Part shown: positions 40,876 to 50,010 of the stretch, one piece after another | Layout: each line of letters begins with the position of its first letter | Position numbering within the stretch: the stretch's first letter is position 1 | From: Rhizobium redzepovicii | GTDB lineage: Bacteria > Pseudomonadota > Alphaproteobacteria > Rhizobiales > Rhizobiaceae | DNA: 64,000 bases | NCBI RefSeq assembly: GCF_019793435.1 | Contig: NZ_JAILYH010000026.1 | Location: 1-64,000, forward strand | Reading direction: 5' to 3' | The notes under the pieces: model-generated | The model's input: the letters and a program-made list of their open reading frames with translations, nothing else | Told to the model about the DNA's origin: nothing | The model's database searches: none | Made by a program: the position numbers and the translations under genes

Positions 40876-41211
40876 ATGCCCATCGCCGCTTTACCTGAGC
40901 CGCCCTATTACATGGTCAGTTTTTCCTCTCAGCGAACCAAAGTCGACGATGGTTATGGCGAGATGGGGTATGCGATGACGGAACTTGCAAAACTGCAACC
41001 CGGATATCTCGGCTTCGAAAGCGTCCGCGGCGCAGACGGTTTTGGTATACTCATCTCCTATTGGAAGGACGAGGACAGCATTCGAGCCTGGAAATCAGTC
41101 GTCGACCATATCGAGGCGCAAAATCGTGGACGCTCAGATTGGTACAGCCGCTATGAGATTCGCGTTGGGCTCGTCGAGCGAGCCTATGGCTTCAACATTG
41201 AAGAGGCGTGA
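40876..41211 (+). CDS. Antibiotic biosynthesis monooxygenase (ABM) fold protein
   Basis: A 111-residue single-domain protein of the dimeric alpha-beta barrel ABM superfamily. It reads PPYYMVSFSSQR, later LQPGYLGFESVRGADGFGIL and the family-typical SYWKDEDSIRAWKSVVDH, with RYEIRVGLVERAYGF at the end. CGGAGGAGCCCAA precedes the ATG. Many members are small oxidases or heme-degrading-like proteins, but most are of unknown function. It stands alone. Confidence 0.85.
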   Translation: MPIAALPEPPYYMVSFSSQRTKVDDGYGEMGYAMTELAKLQPGYLGFESVRGADGFGILISYWKDEDSIRAWKSVVDHIEAQNRGRSDWYSRYEIRVGLVERAYGFNIEEA

Positions 41212-41264
41212 GGAGGCTTGGTGAAAAAGCGCGGCGACGGACCCGTCCGTCAATGGATCCTTTC

Positions 41265-42128
41265 CTACCGAGCAAACCTCTTTGCGCCGGCGACGCATAG
41301 AATAACGGCAACCGTCACAGCCAGCATGCTCCACGTCACAGACTCGTGCAGCAGCGTGGCGGCGAGCGTCAGGCCGAAGAACGGCTGCAGCAGCTGCAAC
41401 TGGCCGACGGCGGCGATGCCGCCCTGCGACAGGCCGCGATACCAGAAGATGAAGCCGATCAGCATGGAGAACAGCGAGACATAGGCAAGGCCGATCAGCG
41501 CCGGCGTTTCTATCGCCGCGAAACTCACCGGCCGGTAGAGGAACGCCACGGCGGCCATCACCGGCAGCGACAGAACCAGCGCCCAGGAAATCACCTGCCA
41601 GCCGCCGAGCGTGCGCGAAAGCCGGCCGCCTTCGGCATAACCGAGGCCGCAGACGAGGATTGCCGCCAGCATCAAAAGGTCACCGATCGGTGATGCCGTC
41701 AGGCCCTGCATCAATGCGAAGCCCGCCACCAGCGCGCTGCCGAGAACGGAGAACAGCCAGAAGGCCGGCTTGGGCCGCTCGCCGCCGCGGATCACGCCAA
41801 AGATTGCCGTCGAGAGCGGCAGCAGGCCGATGAAGACGATGGAATGGGCTGATGTGACGTGCTGCAGCGCCAGCGCCGTCAGCAGGGGGAAACCGACCAC
41901 GACACCGAGCGCGACGACGGCAAGAGAGAGGATGTCGCGCCCGCTTGGCCGCTTCTCCCGGAAAGCGATCAACAGGCCGAGGGCGAGAATGCCGGCGATC
42001 GCCGCGCGCGCAACGGTGAGGAAGACCGGATCGAACTGCATCACCGCCACGCGGGTCGCCGGCAGCGATCCGCTGAAGATCACCACTCCGATGAAACCAT
42101 TGATCCATCCCGATGCCATGCGGTCCAT
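41265..42128 (-). CDS. EamA/DMT-family transporter
   Basis: A 287-residue transporter with ten predicted helices and two EamA repeats, the first around SGSLPATRVAVMQFDPVFLTVARAA (split here by the helix boundary) and the second around GGWQVISWALVLSLPVMA. I chose the ATG at 42128 because GAAGGAG precedes it; a TTG at 42170 is possible. It is divergent from a MocR-type regulator. Such pairs are common: the regulator controls an exporter or importer of amino-acid- or vitamin-B6-like compounds. Confidence 0.87.
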   Translation of the reverse strand: MDRMASGWINGFIGVVIFSGSLPATRVAVMQFDPVFLTVARAAIAGILALGLLIAFREKRPSGRDILSLAVVALGVVVGFPLLTALALQHVTSAHSIVFIGLLPLSTAIFGVIRGGERPKPAFWLFSVLGSALVAGFALMQGLTASPIGDLLMLAAILVCGLGYAEGGRLSRTLGGWQVISWALVLSLPVMAAVAFLYRPVSFAAIETPALIGLAYVSLFSMLIGFIFWYRGLSQGGIAAVGQLQLLQPFFGLTLAATLLHESVTWSMLAVTVAVILCVAGAKRFAR

Positions 42129-42240
42129 GATGCGTCGCACTCCTTCTTTGCTGGTCCCCTTATCGGCCAAGATGGATGGTCAGGACAGTGACGGTCTGAT
42201 ACGATTTCGCGAAACTGTTATGGTTCAGAAAGCAGTACGG

Positions 42241-43644
42241 ATGAACGAAGGACGCACACGGGTGGAGATGGTCGTCTCAACGATCAGGCAGCGCATTGCC
42301 GGCCGCAGCCTGACGCCCGGCGCAAGATTGCCTTCCGTCCGAGGTCTGGCCGCGACATTGAAGCTGTCAACTTCGACTGTGGTGGATGCCTATGAGCGTC
42401 TCGTCGCCGAAGGGGCGATCCTGGCGCGGCCGGGCTCGGGATTCTACGTCGCCAACCAGGCAGCCCCCTTTGCGCTCGCCGAGACCGGGCCGAAGCTCGA
42501 CCGCGCCGTCGATCCGTTCTGGATATCCCGGCAATCGCTGGAGGCAGATGAAACCGACCTGAAGCCCGGCTGCGGCTGGCTGCCGCCTTCTTGGCTGCCG
42601 GCGGAAGGCATGCGCCGCGGGCTGAGGACCCTTGCCCGCGCCGACGGGCCGGCGCTTGCCGAGTACGGCTCGCCACTCGGCCTGCCGCCGCTGCGCCAGC
42701 TGATTTCGCGGCGTATGGGCGAACGCGGCATCGAAGCCTCCCCCGACCAGATCATGCTCGCCGATTCCGGCACGCAGGCAATCGATCTGCTCTGCCGCTT
42801 CCTGCTGGAACCCGGCGACACGGTGCTGGTCGACGACCCCTGCTATTTCAATTTTCATGCGCTGCTGCGCGCCCATCGGGCAAAGATCGTTGGTGTGCGC
42901 TACACGCCGTCCGGTCCCGATATCGATCTGTTTGCCCACGTCGTCGCCGAACACCGGCCGCGGCTCTACATCACCAACTCCGCCATCCATAATCCGACGG
43001 GCGCAACGCTTTCCCCGGTGACGGCCCACCGGCTTCTGAAACTCGCCGACCAGTTCGACCTCACCATCATCGAGGACGATATCTTCACCGATTTCGAATA
43101 TACGCCGGCGCCTCGCCTTGCCGCCTTCGACGGGCTCGATCGGGTCATTCACATCGGCAGCTTTTCGAAGACTTTGTCGGCCTCGGCCCGCTGCGGCTTC
43201 GTCGCCGCCAAACCGGAATGGATCGACGGCCTGACCGATCTCAAGATCGCCACCTCCTTCGGCGGCGGCCGGCTGACGGCCGAACTGGTGCTGAACGTCT
43301 TGAGCGACGGCAGCTATCGCAAACATACGGAAATGCTGAGACAACGGCTCTCCCGGGCGATGAGCGAGGTCTCTGCCAAGCTGAAGGCTTTGGGGATAAC
43401 ACCGTGGCTGGAGCCCCAGGCCGGCATGTTCCTTTGGTGCCGCCTGCCCGACGGCATCGATGCGGCTGATGTGGCACGCGCCGCCTTGGAAAAGAAGATC
43501 GTGCTGGCCCCCGGCAACGCCTTCAGCCTGTCGCAATCGGCGACGAATTTCATGCGGTTCAATGTGTCGCAGATGCTCAATGCGCGCGTGTTCGAGGTGC
43601 TGGGGGAGGTGTTGGGGAGCCAGGGGACGTCAGGCCGGGATTGA
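42241..43644 (+). CDS. MocR/PdxR-type GntR regulator with aminotransferase domain
   Basis: A 467-residue regulator. The GntR winged helix occupies residues 1-70 (TRVEMVVSTIRQRIAGRSLT, RLPSVRGLAATLKLSTSTVV). A linker and a class I aminotransferase-like domain follow, with the PLP Lys in GSFSKTLSASARCGF and NSAIHNPTGATLS. These proteins sense PLP or amino-acid adducts and usually control a neighbouring gene, here the divergent EamA transporter. The start is uncertain: the ATG at 42241 or an ATG at 42220, neither with a strong ribosome site. Confidence 0.88.
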   Translation: MNEGRTRVEMVVSTIRQRIAGRSLTPGARLPSVRGLAATLKLSTSTVVDAYERLVAEGAILARPGSGFYVANQAAPFALAETGPKLDRAVDPFWISRQSLEADETDLKPGCGWLPPSWLPAEGMRRGLRTLARADGPALAEYGSPLGLPPLRQLISRRMGERGIEASPDQIMLADSGTQAIDLLCRFLLEPGDTVLVDDPCYFNFHALLRAHRAKIVGVRYTPSGPDIDLFAHVVAEHRPRLYITNSAIHNPTGATLSPVTAHRLLKLADQFDLTIIEDDIFTDFEYTPAPRLAAFDGLDRVIHIGSFSKTLSASARCGFVAAKPEWIDGLTDLKIATSFGGGRLTAELVLNVLSDGSYRKHTEMLRQRLSRAMSEVSAKLKALGITPWLEPQAGMFLWCRLPDGIDAADVARAALEKKIVLAPGNAFSLSQSATNFMRFNVSQMLNARVFEVLGEVLGSQGTSGRD

Positions 43645-43695
43645 GCCGAGACGCTGCGGGCAACGGCTTGCGGCATCCGCGGTCACCTTGCACCA

Positions 43696-43790
43696 ACCTC
43701 TCCTCCGTCATTCCTGCGCTTGTCACACGGCGCAGACGCGCCGTGGCTTGGATTCCTGTGACAAGCACAGGAGTAACGGAGGAGAGGTTA
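43696..43790. repeat. RIME-like inverted repeat with near-complete arms
   Basis: AACCTCTCCTCCGTCATTCC at the left and GGAGTAACGGAGGAGAGGTT at the right form long complementary arms. The interior holds GCGCTTGTCAC/GTGACAAGCAC and ACGGCGCAGACGCGCCGT. Internal blocks match 18923-19058. The element lies between convergent genes. Confidence 0.6.
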
Positions 43791-43853
43791 GGCGCTAGTC
43801 GATGCCGGTCCAGGGCCGCGCGGCACGCCCTTCATCGTCGCCCAAACCATACC

Positions 43854-44255
43854 TCAAAACGACCGATTGACCGCCTTGTCGTTCTCCAGCCGCGTCACGC
43901 AGCCTTCGAGCTTGGCGAGCAGCAAGTCGAAGTCGAGCGGCTTCGTCAGGTAGTCCGCCGCCCCGGCGCGAAGGCCCGCAAGCGTGTTTTCGCGGTCGGT
44001 CAGCGCTGTCAGCAGGATGAAGGGGATGTTGGAGAGCTCGGGGTGGTTGATCTGAATTTCGGCGAGAAGCTGGTGCCCGTCCATGACCGGCATGGAAATA
44101 TCGCTGATGACGATGTCGGGCCATTTCGACAGGATCATTTCGAGCCCTTCGGCGCCGTTTGAGGCCTCGAGCGTCCTGTAGCCGGCTTCGGTCAACTCCT
44201 CGACAAGGAGGTTCCGGATCTCGACTTCATCTTCTATGCACAGGACTGTAACCAT
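43854..44255 (-). CDS. Stand-alone receiver-domain response regulator
   Basis: A 133-residue CheY-like protein with no output domain. The phospho-acceptor is Asp52 (VISDISMP), the acidic pair lies in CIEDE, and the conserved Lys105 is in YLTKPLDFD. It starts ten bases after the stop of a CHASE4 sensor kinase gene in the same direction, making them a two-component pair. With no DNA-binding domain, it probably acts through protein contacts or a phosphorelay. Confidence 0.92.
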   Translation of the reverse strand: MVTVLCIEDEVEIRNLLVEELTEAGYRTLEASNGAEGLEMILSKWPDIVISDISMPVMDGHQLLAEIQINHPELSNIPFILLTALTDRENTLAGLRAGAADYLTKPLDFDLLLAKLEGCVTRLENDKAVNRSF

Positions 44256-44265
44256 AAGCTTTTCC

Positions 44266-46008
44266 CTAAGCTGCGACGTGTTGATCCGACAATAGAGACC
44301 CTATTGGCAGACGAATGATAAATGTTGTGCCCTTGCCGAGCTTGCTCGTCACCTCGACGGTGCCGCCATGCAGTTCGACGACCTGCTTGACAACGTTGAG
44401 CCCGATGCCGGTTCCGGCAATGCCCGTCGCGCTGCGGGCGCGGTAATAGGGCTGAAACAGCTTCGGCAGATCATCCGCATCCATGCCGATGCCGCTGTCG
44501 GCAACGGCGATCTCCAGCGTCTTTTCATCAACCCGGGCGCGAACATAGATATCAGGTGCATTGGGCGAATATTTGACGGCGTTCGAAATCAGGTTGGTAA
44601 AGACCTGCTCCATCGCGCTGCGGTCGAATGTCAAACCCTCGGGTATCGGCTCGAGATCGAGATGGAACAGATGCGAGCGGCTGAGGTGGTGCTGTCTGTC
44701 GCAGCAGGTGACGAGCAAGGCTTTCAGATCGCCCTCGCTCCGCTTCAATGTAATCTGTCCGGTTTCGAGCCGGCCACTGGCGAGGATACTCTCCATCAGA
44801 TCGACCATGCGCACCACCGCGCTGCGGATCACGCCGGCTTTTTCGTGGACGTAATCGCCGCTGACATTGGTGGTCGAGCGGCAGAGCCGCTGAGCCGCGG
44901 CGTCGATGATTGCGAGCGGCGTGCGAAACTCGTGCGACGCCATGGCGACGAACTGGCGCTGGAGCGCATTCACCTGGCGTTCGTGCACCAGCAGCCGGTC
45001 CAGCTCCTCCCTCTGCCGTTCGATCTCGGCCGTTCGATCGGCCACCATTTCTTCCAGATGGTTGCGGTGGTGGGTGAGCTCAGCCTGGCTGTCCAGCAGG
45101 GTCAGCGAGGTCCGATGCAGACCGCGTCCGAGCCAGAAGACGACAGCGATCAGCAGCGCCAAGCAGCCAAGCCCAGCCGGCGCGATCTGTTGAAAGAGCA
45201 TGAATCCGGGCAGGATCGGTGGCCAGACGAGATAACCGATCGTGCCGCCGTCATGGGACAAGACCGGCACCTGGGCCCGTTCGTCATTGCTTTTCGGCGC
45301 GAAATGCAAGCCTTCGAGGCGCGCATAATGGGCGATGCTTTCAGCGGCTTTTCCATCGATGAACTTGACCGAGACGGCGATGAACTCCTGGCCCGCCTCG
45401 ATCTGCATTCTGGCCGAGCTCGGCAGAATGGGCCGCGCGCTTGCGATCGCCGGCCGATTGCCGATCATGATCGTGCGAACCGTCGCCAGCTGACCAAGCG
45501 GTTTGGCGCCGGGCTTTGCCGCCTGCTCGACGAGAACCGCGCGCATCTCTCCGGCAAGCGCGGTCATTTCTCGGCCGTCGTCGCTGCCAAACCGCGGCGG
45601 CATGGCATCCGCGCCGTCGCGGAATGCAAACATCAGGCGATTGGTATCGTCGAAGATATAGGTCCGGTCATGCCCGAAATACTGGCTGGTCCACCGGCCG
45701 ATATTGTCGAGCAGCCATTCATGGTTCCGCTGCTTGGCATAAAGGAAGGCGTCATCCCATTTGGCAACGCTTTCCTGTTCCCGGGGAAGCGCCGCGATCT
45801 GCTCCTCCAGTCCCTGCCGGACAAAGTCGGCCTGCCGGCGCAGCGAGAGATCATCGACCTTTATGGCGGCGAGCCACGCAAATCCGCACAGCAACACAGC
45901 CGCCGCACTGGTGAGTGTCACCAAGACGAATGTAATGTGGGATGTTAGCCTGACCTTCAATATCTGCAACCTTTTGACGGCGCCCGCTGCCGAGAAATTG
46001 ACACGCAA
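44266..46008 (-). CDS. CHASE4-domain sensor histidine kinase
   Basis: A 580-residue membrane kinase. TM1 lies at about 25-48 and TM2 at about 270-292. Between them is a CHASE4 sensor (SVAKWDDAFLYAKQRNHEWL). A coiled coil leads to HisKA with ASHEFRTPL near residue 355, then HATPase_c with LISNAVKYSPN, DSGIGMDADD and GTGIGLNVVKQV. All catalytic boxes are intact. The annotated start is a TTG at 46008; a TTG at about 45957 preceded by AAAAGG is an alternative. It is paired with the receiver protein encoded next. Confidence 0.9.
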   Translation of the reverse strand: MRVNFSAAGAVKRLQILKVRLTSHITFVLVTLTSAAAVLLCGFAWLAAIKVDDLSLRRQADFVRQGLEEQIAALPREQESVAKWDDAFLYAKQRNHEWLLDNIGRWTSQYFGHDRTYIFDDTNRLMFAFRDGADAMPPRFGSDDGREMTALAGEMRAVLVEQAAKPGAKPLGQLATVRTIMIGNRPAIASARPILPSSARMQIEAGQEFIAVSVKFIDGKAAESIAHYARLEGLHFAPKSNDERAQVPVLSHDGGTIGYLVWPPILPGFMLFQQIAPAGLGCLALLIAVVFWLGRGLHRTSLTLLDSQAELTHHRNHLEEMVADRTAEIERQREELDRLLVHERQVNALQRQFVAMASHEFRTPLAIIDAAAQRLCRSTTNVSGDYVHEKAGVIRSAVVRMVDLMESILASGRLETGQITLKRSEGDLKALLVTCCDRQHHLSRSHLFHLDLEPIPEGLTFDRSAMEQVFTNLISNAVKYSPNAPDIYVRARVDEKTLEIAVADSGIGMDADDLPKLFQPYYRARSATGIAGTGIGLNVVKQVVELHGGTVEVTSKLGKGTTFIIRLPIGSLLSDQHVAA

Positions 46009-46089
46009 AGGTTGACGTACCGTGAATTATGCGCTCCCCTGCACCCCGACTGTCTCCGAAGGCATTCGCGACATTCGAAGGAGAAGCGC

Positions 46090-46623
46090 ATGGACGCCGC
46101 CGCGTCGGAAACGTCAGACATCAGGATCGAACCGATTGCTGCCGCGCACATCGACAGCTTTCATCGCGCGCTCGACGTCGTCGCGCGGGAGAAAAAATAC
46201 CTGTCAATGCTTGAGGCGACGCCGCTTTCGGAAACGCGCGCCTTCGTGATGGGCATGATTGCAAAAGGCAATCCGCAGTTCGTGGCTATCGCGCAAGACG
46301 AGGTCGTCGGCTGGTGCGACATCGACCGGCATTTCTTCCCGTCGCACGCCCATCGCGGCAAGCTCGGAATGGGGATTCTTCCCGCCTATCGCAGCCAGGG
46401 TCTCGGACGAAAGCTCATCGAGACCACGTTGAGAGCCGCCCAGGAGGCCGGCTTTCTCCGGGTCGAACTCGATGTTTACCAGGACAATCGGCGGGCGATC
46501 GCCCTCTATGAAAAAATGGGGTTCGTGCGCGAGGGGATAATCCGGCGCGCCGCGCGTATCGACGGCCGGTTCATCGATGCGATCGGCATGGCGCTCTTGT
46601 TCGATGAGGATGGGCCGGCATAA
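46090..46623 (+). CDS. GNAT-family N-acetyltransferase
   Basis: A 177-residue acetyltransferase. The acetyl-CoA loop is GILPAYRSQGLGRKLIETTL (Q/RxxGxG/A), followed by VELDVYQDNRRAIALYEKMGF, the family's C-terminal motif. AAGGAGAAGCGC precedes the ATG at 46090. It is close to ribosomal-protein or amino-sugar N-acetyltransferase-like GNATs, but the substrate is unknown. It is divergent from the sensor kinase gene. Confidence 0.88.
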   Translation: MDAAASETSDIRIEPIAAAHIDSFHRALDVVAREKKYLSMLEATPLSETRAFVMGMIAKGNPQFVAIAQDEVVGWCDIDRHFFPSHAHRGKLGMGILPAYRSQGLGRKLIETTLRAAQEAGFLRVELDVYQDNRRAIALYEKMGFVREGIIRRAARIDGRFIDAIGMALLFDEDGPA

Positions 46624-46868
46624 ATCGGAGTATCGTCAGCGTTTTTGGACAATAGCGCGGCAATCGATTGGATCGGCGCAGCGCTCAGAAACCCATCCTT
46701 AGGGGCCAGCGAAAAGGCTTCTGGTCGAGTGAATCGCGAACCTGGCGGCAGGCACGAACACTTTCGTCGTTCTAACGATCGGGCTTTTATAGATGTGCGC
46801 AAATCGGCTAAAGGGATTTCGAACAAGCCGTGGGCACTGTTTAGGACGCCCAGCTCGCCGTCAGGGTT

Positions 46869-46900
46869 CTTTCGCCCGGCCTGCTCCTATCGGGCGAAAG
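46869..46900 (-). terminator. Hairpin spanning the stop of the phosphotriesterase-like gene
   Basis: CTTTCGCCCG (46869-46878) pairs exactly with CGGGCGAAAG (46891-46900). The TAG stop of the minus-strand gene sits at the loop edge. No T-run follows. The upstream gap 46624-46868 shows no gene. Confidence 0.4.
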
Positions 46901-47801
46901 CCTCGAACGGATTATCGTGGGTCAGGCGCATCAGCGTCCCGTCGTCCACGCCTCGCCGTGTTAGCTCGGGCAGCAGGACCGTGGAAAGATGGGTGTAGGG
47001 CTTGGGTGTCCCGCCCATCGGCAGCGCCGGATCGTACCAGCCCCGGTCATGGCTCAACAACAGGCGGTCGCCGCAACCAGCCTCCAGCGCCCTGATCACC
47101 AGCTCGGCCACTTCGTCGTCCCCGGCCCGGCCGACATGGTCATACTCGATCCACGCACCTCGCTCGGCAACGGCAAGATTATAGGCGAAGTCTTTTTCTT
47201 CCTGCGTGTGAATCGAGATGAACCTATCGGCCCGATAGCCTTCCGCCTCGATGACATCGAGCTGATCCATGACGACCCGTCCCCTGATCGTATGACTGCC
47301 GATGACGGCGTCCGTCTGGGCAGCGGCGCGCGCCGCTGCCCGCAGGATTTTCGTCTCGAGCGCCGTCATGCCGTCATCACCGGCGCTGAGCTTGATCCAG
47401 CCGGCCTGGAACCCGATCTCGTCGATCTGCTCCGTCAGCTCGCGCAGCATCCACGCCTCCAGCTCCTGCTCGGACGCATGGCGGACCCATTCGGGAATCC
47501 AGGGTTCACGGTAATTGCCGGTGGGAACGACGATCGGAAAATCCGTCGCAATTGACACGGCAAGATCGATATCCGCACGGCGTCCAACGCCGCCCGTTGA
47601 GCATTCGACCAGTGCCGTCACCCCGAGCTTCTTGATGCGCTCGATTTCAGGCGCCATCAGCCGAACAACGTCTTCGGTTTCTGCGTCGGCATAACCGGGC
47701 TGGTCGGGTGTCCTGAGGTCGACGAAGACGTGCTCGTGCGGCAGGATCATCCCAAGTTCGGATTTGCTCTTGGGCCCGAGCGTCGTGCGCAGAAATTTCA
47801 A
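46887..47801 (-). CDS. Phosphotriesterase-family amidohydrolase (lactonase-like)
   Basis: A 304-residue metal-dependent hydrolase. Metal ligands of the PTE family are visible: LPHEHVFVD (HxH), the carbamylated Lys in GWIKLSAGD, SHTIRG, SIHTQEE and the final Asp in LLSHDRGW. The start codon is TTG at 47801 with GGGGGA upstream. PTE-family members include lactonases and the PHP-like phosphotriesterase homology proteins. It stands alone. Activity on lactones or acylated sugars is more likely than on organophosphates. Confidence 0.85.
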   Translation of the reverse strand: MKFLRTTLGPKSKSELGMILPHEHVFVDLRTPDQPGYADAETEDVVRLMAPEIERIKKLGVTALVECSTGGVGRRADIDLAVSIATDFPIVVPTGNYREPWIPEWVRHASEQELEAWMLRELTEQIDEIGFQAGWIKLSAGDDGMTALETKILRAAARAAAQTDAVIGSHTIRGRVVMDQLDVIEAEGYRADRFISIHTQEEKDFAYNLAVAERGAWIEYDHVGRAGDDEVAELVIRALEAGCGDRLLLSHDRGWYDPALPMGGTPKPYTHLSTVLLPELTRRGVDDGTLMRLTHDNPFEAFAR

Positions 47802-48004
47802 AGTCTTCCCCCGGTCACGCCAGCTTTGCGTCCAGGCCGATACCGAAGCCTCGACACTGCCGCCAAACTAGATCGTCAGGTCAGGAAATCAATCGCTCAC
47901 CCGATCGAAATTCTGACAACTAGACCTGGATGCCGACGATTTTGGAGCCGATTTCTAGGCGCGCTAACTATCGCTTGGGGAGAGTTATGCCGCATCGGCC
48001 GCAT

Positions 48005-48643
48005 CTATTTCCCTTTCGGCCGGCTGATGGCGCGGATCTTGCCGCTGCCGCCGCCTCCACAGAAGAAGCAGTCGCCGCCGTCGGATTCGAGGCCGGAGAC
48101 GCCGGCGCCTTCGGGCATGTCCAGCCGCTCGAGCACCTCTCCGGTTTCCGGATTGATGCGCCTGACGTCGCTGTCGTCGCCCTCCCAGGTGCCGTGCCAG
48201 AGCTGGCCGTCGACCCAGGTCACGCCGGTGACGACGCGGTTGGATTCGATGGTGCGGAGGATTTTGCCGGTTTCCGGATCGATCTGATGGATCCTGCGGC
48301 CGCGATGCTGGCCGACCCAGAGCGTGCCCTCGGCCCAGGCGAGGCCGGAATCGCCGCCATTGCCGGGTGCCGGGATGGTGGAAAGGATATGGCCGGTCTT
48401 CGGGTCGATCTTGTGAATGACGTCCTCGGCGATCTGGTAGAGAAACTCTCCGTCGAAAGCCGTCCCCGCATGCGACGCGACCTCGATGGAGCGCACCACC
48501 TCGCCGCTTGCGGGATCGAGCGCGTTCAGTCTGTCGCCCGAGGCAAACCAAACGTGCTGGCCGTCGAACGTGACGCCGTTGACGCGCTCAGCGCCGGGAA
48601 AAGGCCCATATTCACGCAGGATATTCGCAGCTGATTTTTTCAT
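48005..48643 (-). CDS. Beta-propeller (Vgb/PQQ-like) repeat protein
   Basis: A 212-residue cytoplasmic protein built of repeated blades with the pattern ALDPASGEVVRSI, KIDPKTGHILSTI, QIDPETGKILRTI and RINPETGEVLERL. This suits a small beta-propeller of the Vgb/glutamine-cyclotransferase-like class. The cysteines come late (DCFFCGGGGSG), a Gly-rich tail. The start at 48643 follows AGGGAAGGAAGAG. It lies 28 bases downstream of an HTH protein gene in the same direction, so the two form an operon. The ligand is unknown. Confidence 0.75.
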   Translation of the reverse strand: MKKSAANILREYGPFPGAERVNGVTFDGQHVWFASGDRLNALDPASGEVVRSIEVASHAGTAFDGEFLYQIAEDVIHKIDPKTGHILSTIPAPGNGGDSGLAWAEGTLWVGQHRGRRIHQIDPETGKILRTIESNRVVTGVTWVDGQLWHGTWEGDDSDVRRINPETGEVLERLDMPEGAGVSGLESDGGDCFFCGGGGSGKIRAISRPKGK

Positions 48644-48671
48644 CTCTTCCTTCCCTGTTACTCCGATCATC

Positions 48672-49892
48672 CTAATCGCTCGGCAGCGGCCCGGGGAGTA
48701 ACAAGATCGTCGGGAAACCAGGCAGCGGCGGGCTCATCCAGCGCCGTGCCCGCCCGCGCCCCAGCGATTGCACCTTGCCTTCGCCGGCGAGAGAATCCAG
48801 CGCCCGCTGCACCGTGCGGGGGCTCGCCGCAAGCGCAATCGCCAGCGCCGAACTCGACCACGCCTCCCCGTCGGCCAGAAAAGCGAGCACCGCTCCATGC
48901 GCCCCTTCGACGATTGGCGCCAGCACGGCAATCTCCGGGGCGCCGCGCGGCGAAAGCGCAAAGCCGCGCTTTGTCGCCGCAACCTCCGCCAGTCCCCGCA
49001 GTTCAGCGCGCAGCCGGCCGATCTCGACCCGCAGCCGGGCGCGATGCGATTCATCGGCATGTTTGCCACGGAAGGCGCGGGCAATCAGCGTACCCCTTGC
49101 CACATCCCCCGGCCAGGCTTCGGCGAGCGTGCGGGCAAGTGCAAACAGCACCGGCCGCGTCGCGAGCGGGACGGCGGCGCCCGCGGTCCACACCACATGG
49201 CGGCAGGCATCGACGACGAGCGTGCCGGAGGAAAGCAGCGCTTCTACCTCGGCGAGCAACAGCGGACGTTCTTGACCGTGCGAGATCAGCCGCGCCGCCG
49301 GGGTGTCGAGCACCAGCGCGGCGGTTTCGACCTCCGCCGTCAAAGCGGGGATCGCGGCAGCCCGCGCCGAAAGCCTTGCCCGGTCGAGGGCGGCGCGCGC
49401 TGCCTGCGTCTGCAGGCGCCGAACGGCGATGCCCGCCGCCACCAGTTCGTGGGCAGTCCGTAGCGCCGGCGGCAGCGGCGCCGGATCGAGTGCTGCGAGC
49501 GCGCGCTCGGCCTCATCGAGGCGGCCGATCAGCACCAGCCTGCGAATGGCCACATTGCCCGCATGGGCGGCATTGACCCTGTCGTCATGCGCTTCCAGCA
49601 CCCTGCGCGCCGATTCCAACACCTTCGGCGGCCAGATGAGATCGCGTGAGACCAGCGCGATCTCGGCTTCGGCGACCACGCATCGCGCCCGCGCCACCGC
49701 CTCCCGCGGTCCGAAGGCGCGCGCCGCACTCTTCAACAGCGCCTTGGCGCGGACGAGATCACCAAGCTGGGCCATTGCAATGCCGCGCAGCGCCAGCGCC
49801 GGCGCGTCGTCGCGCAGCGCCACCCGCTTCAGCGCGCCAAGCGCATCGCCCGATGCCAGCGCCCTTGCGGCCGCTGTGATCAACGAGTCCAT
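48672..49892 (-). CDS. Ala-rich helical-repeat protein with C-terminal winged-helix
   Basis: A 406-residue protein. The first 200 residues are Ala/Leu/Arg-rich helical repeats of TPR style (LGDLVRAKALLKSAARAFG, LIGRLDEAERALAALDPAP). The middle (LISHGQERPLLLAEVEALLS) is followed by a region resembling an OmpR-like DNA-binding fold (LRVEIGRLRAELRGLAEVAA). The end is a small helix-turn-helix (WSSSALAIALAASPRTVQRAL). It is probably a transcription factor. It precedes the beta-propeller gene by 28 bases and is divergent from the DUF899 gene. Confidence 0.7.
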   Translation of the reverse strand: MDSLITAAARALASGDALGALKRVALRDDAPALALRGIAMAQLGDLVRAKALLKSAARAFGPREAVARARCVVAEAEIALVSRDLIWPPKVLESARRVLEAHDDRVNAAHAGNVAIRRLVLIGRLDEAERALAALDPAPLPPALRTAHELVAAGIAVRRLQTQAARAALDRARLSARAAAIPALTAEVETAALVLDTPAARLISHGQERPLLLAEVEALLSSGTLVVDACRHVVWTAGAAVPLATRPVLFALARTLAEAWPGDVARGTLIARAFRGKHADESHRARLRVEIGRLRAELRGLAEVAATKRGFALSPRGAPEIAVLAPIVEGAHGAVLAFLADGEAWSSSALAIALAASPRTVQRALDSLAGEGKVQSLGRGRARRWMSPPLPGFPTILLLPGPLPSD

Positions 49893-50010
49893 TCAAATCC
49901 CGTCACACTTGTCACTCCCGCCATTTCGCTGCCCGGCCGTAATCTGCTTGGGACCGGCAGGCAACCCGCGCCGGATGCTACGACGATAGACAGGCAAAGG
50001 AGAAGACCCC

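Noticed and set aside
44368..45948. 526-codon plus frame opposite the CHASE4 kinase
   Set aside because: Antisense frame; all kinase boxes are on the minus strand.
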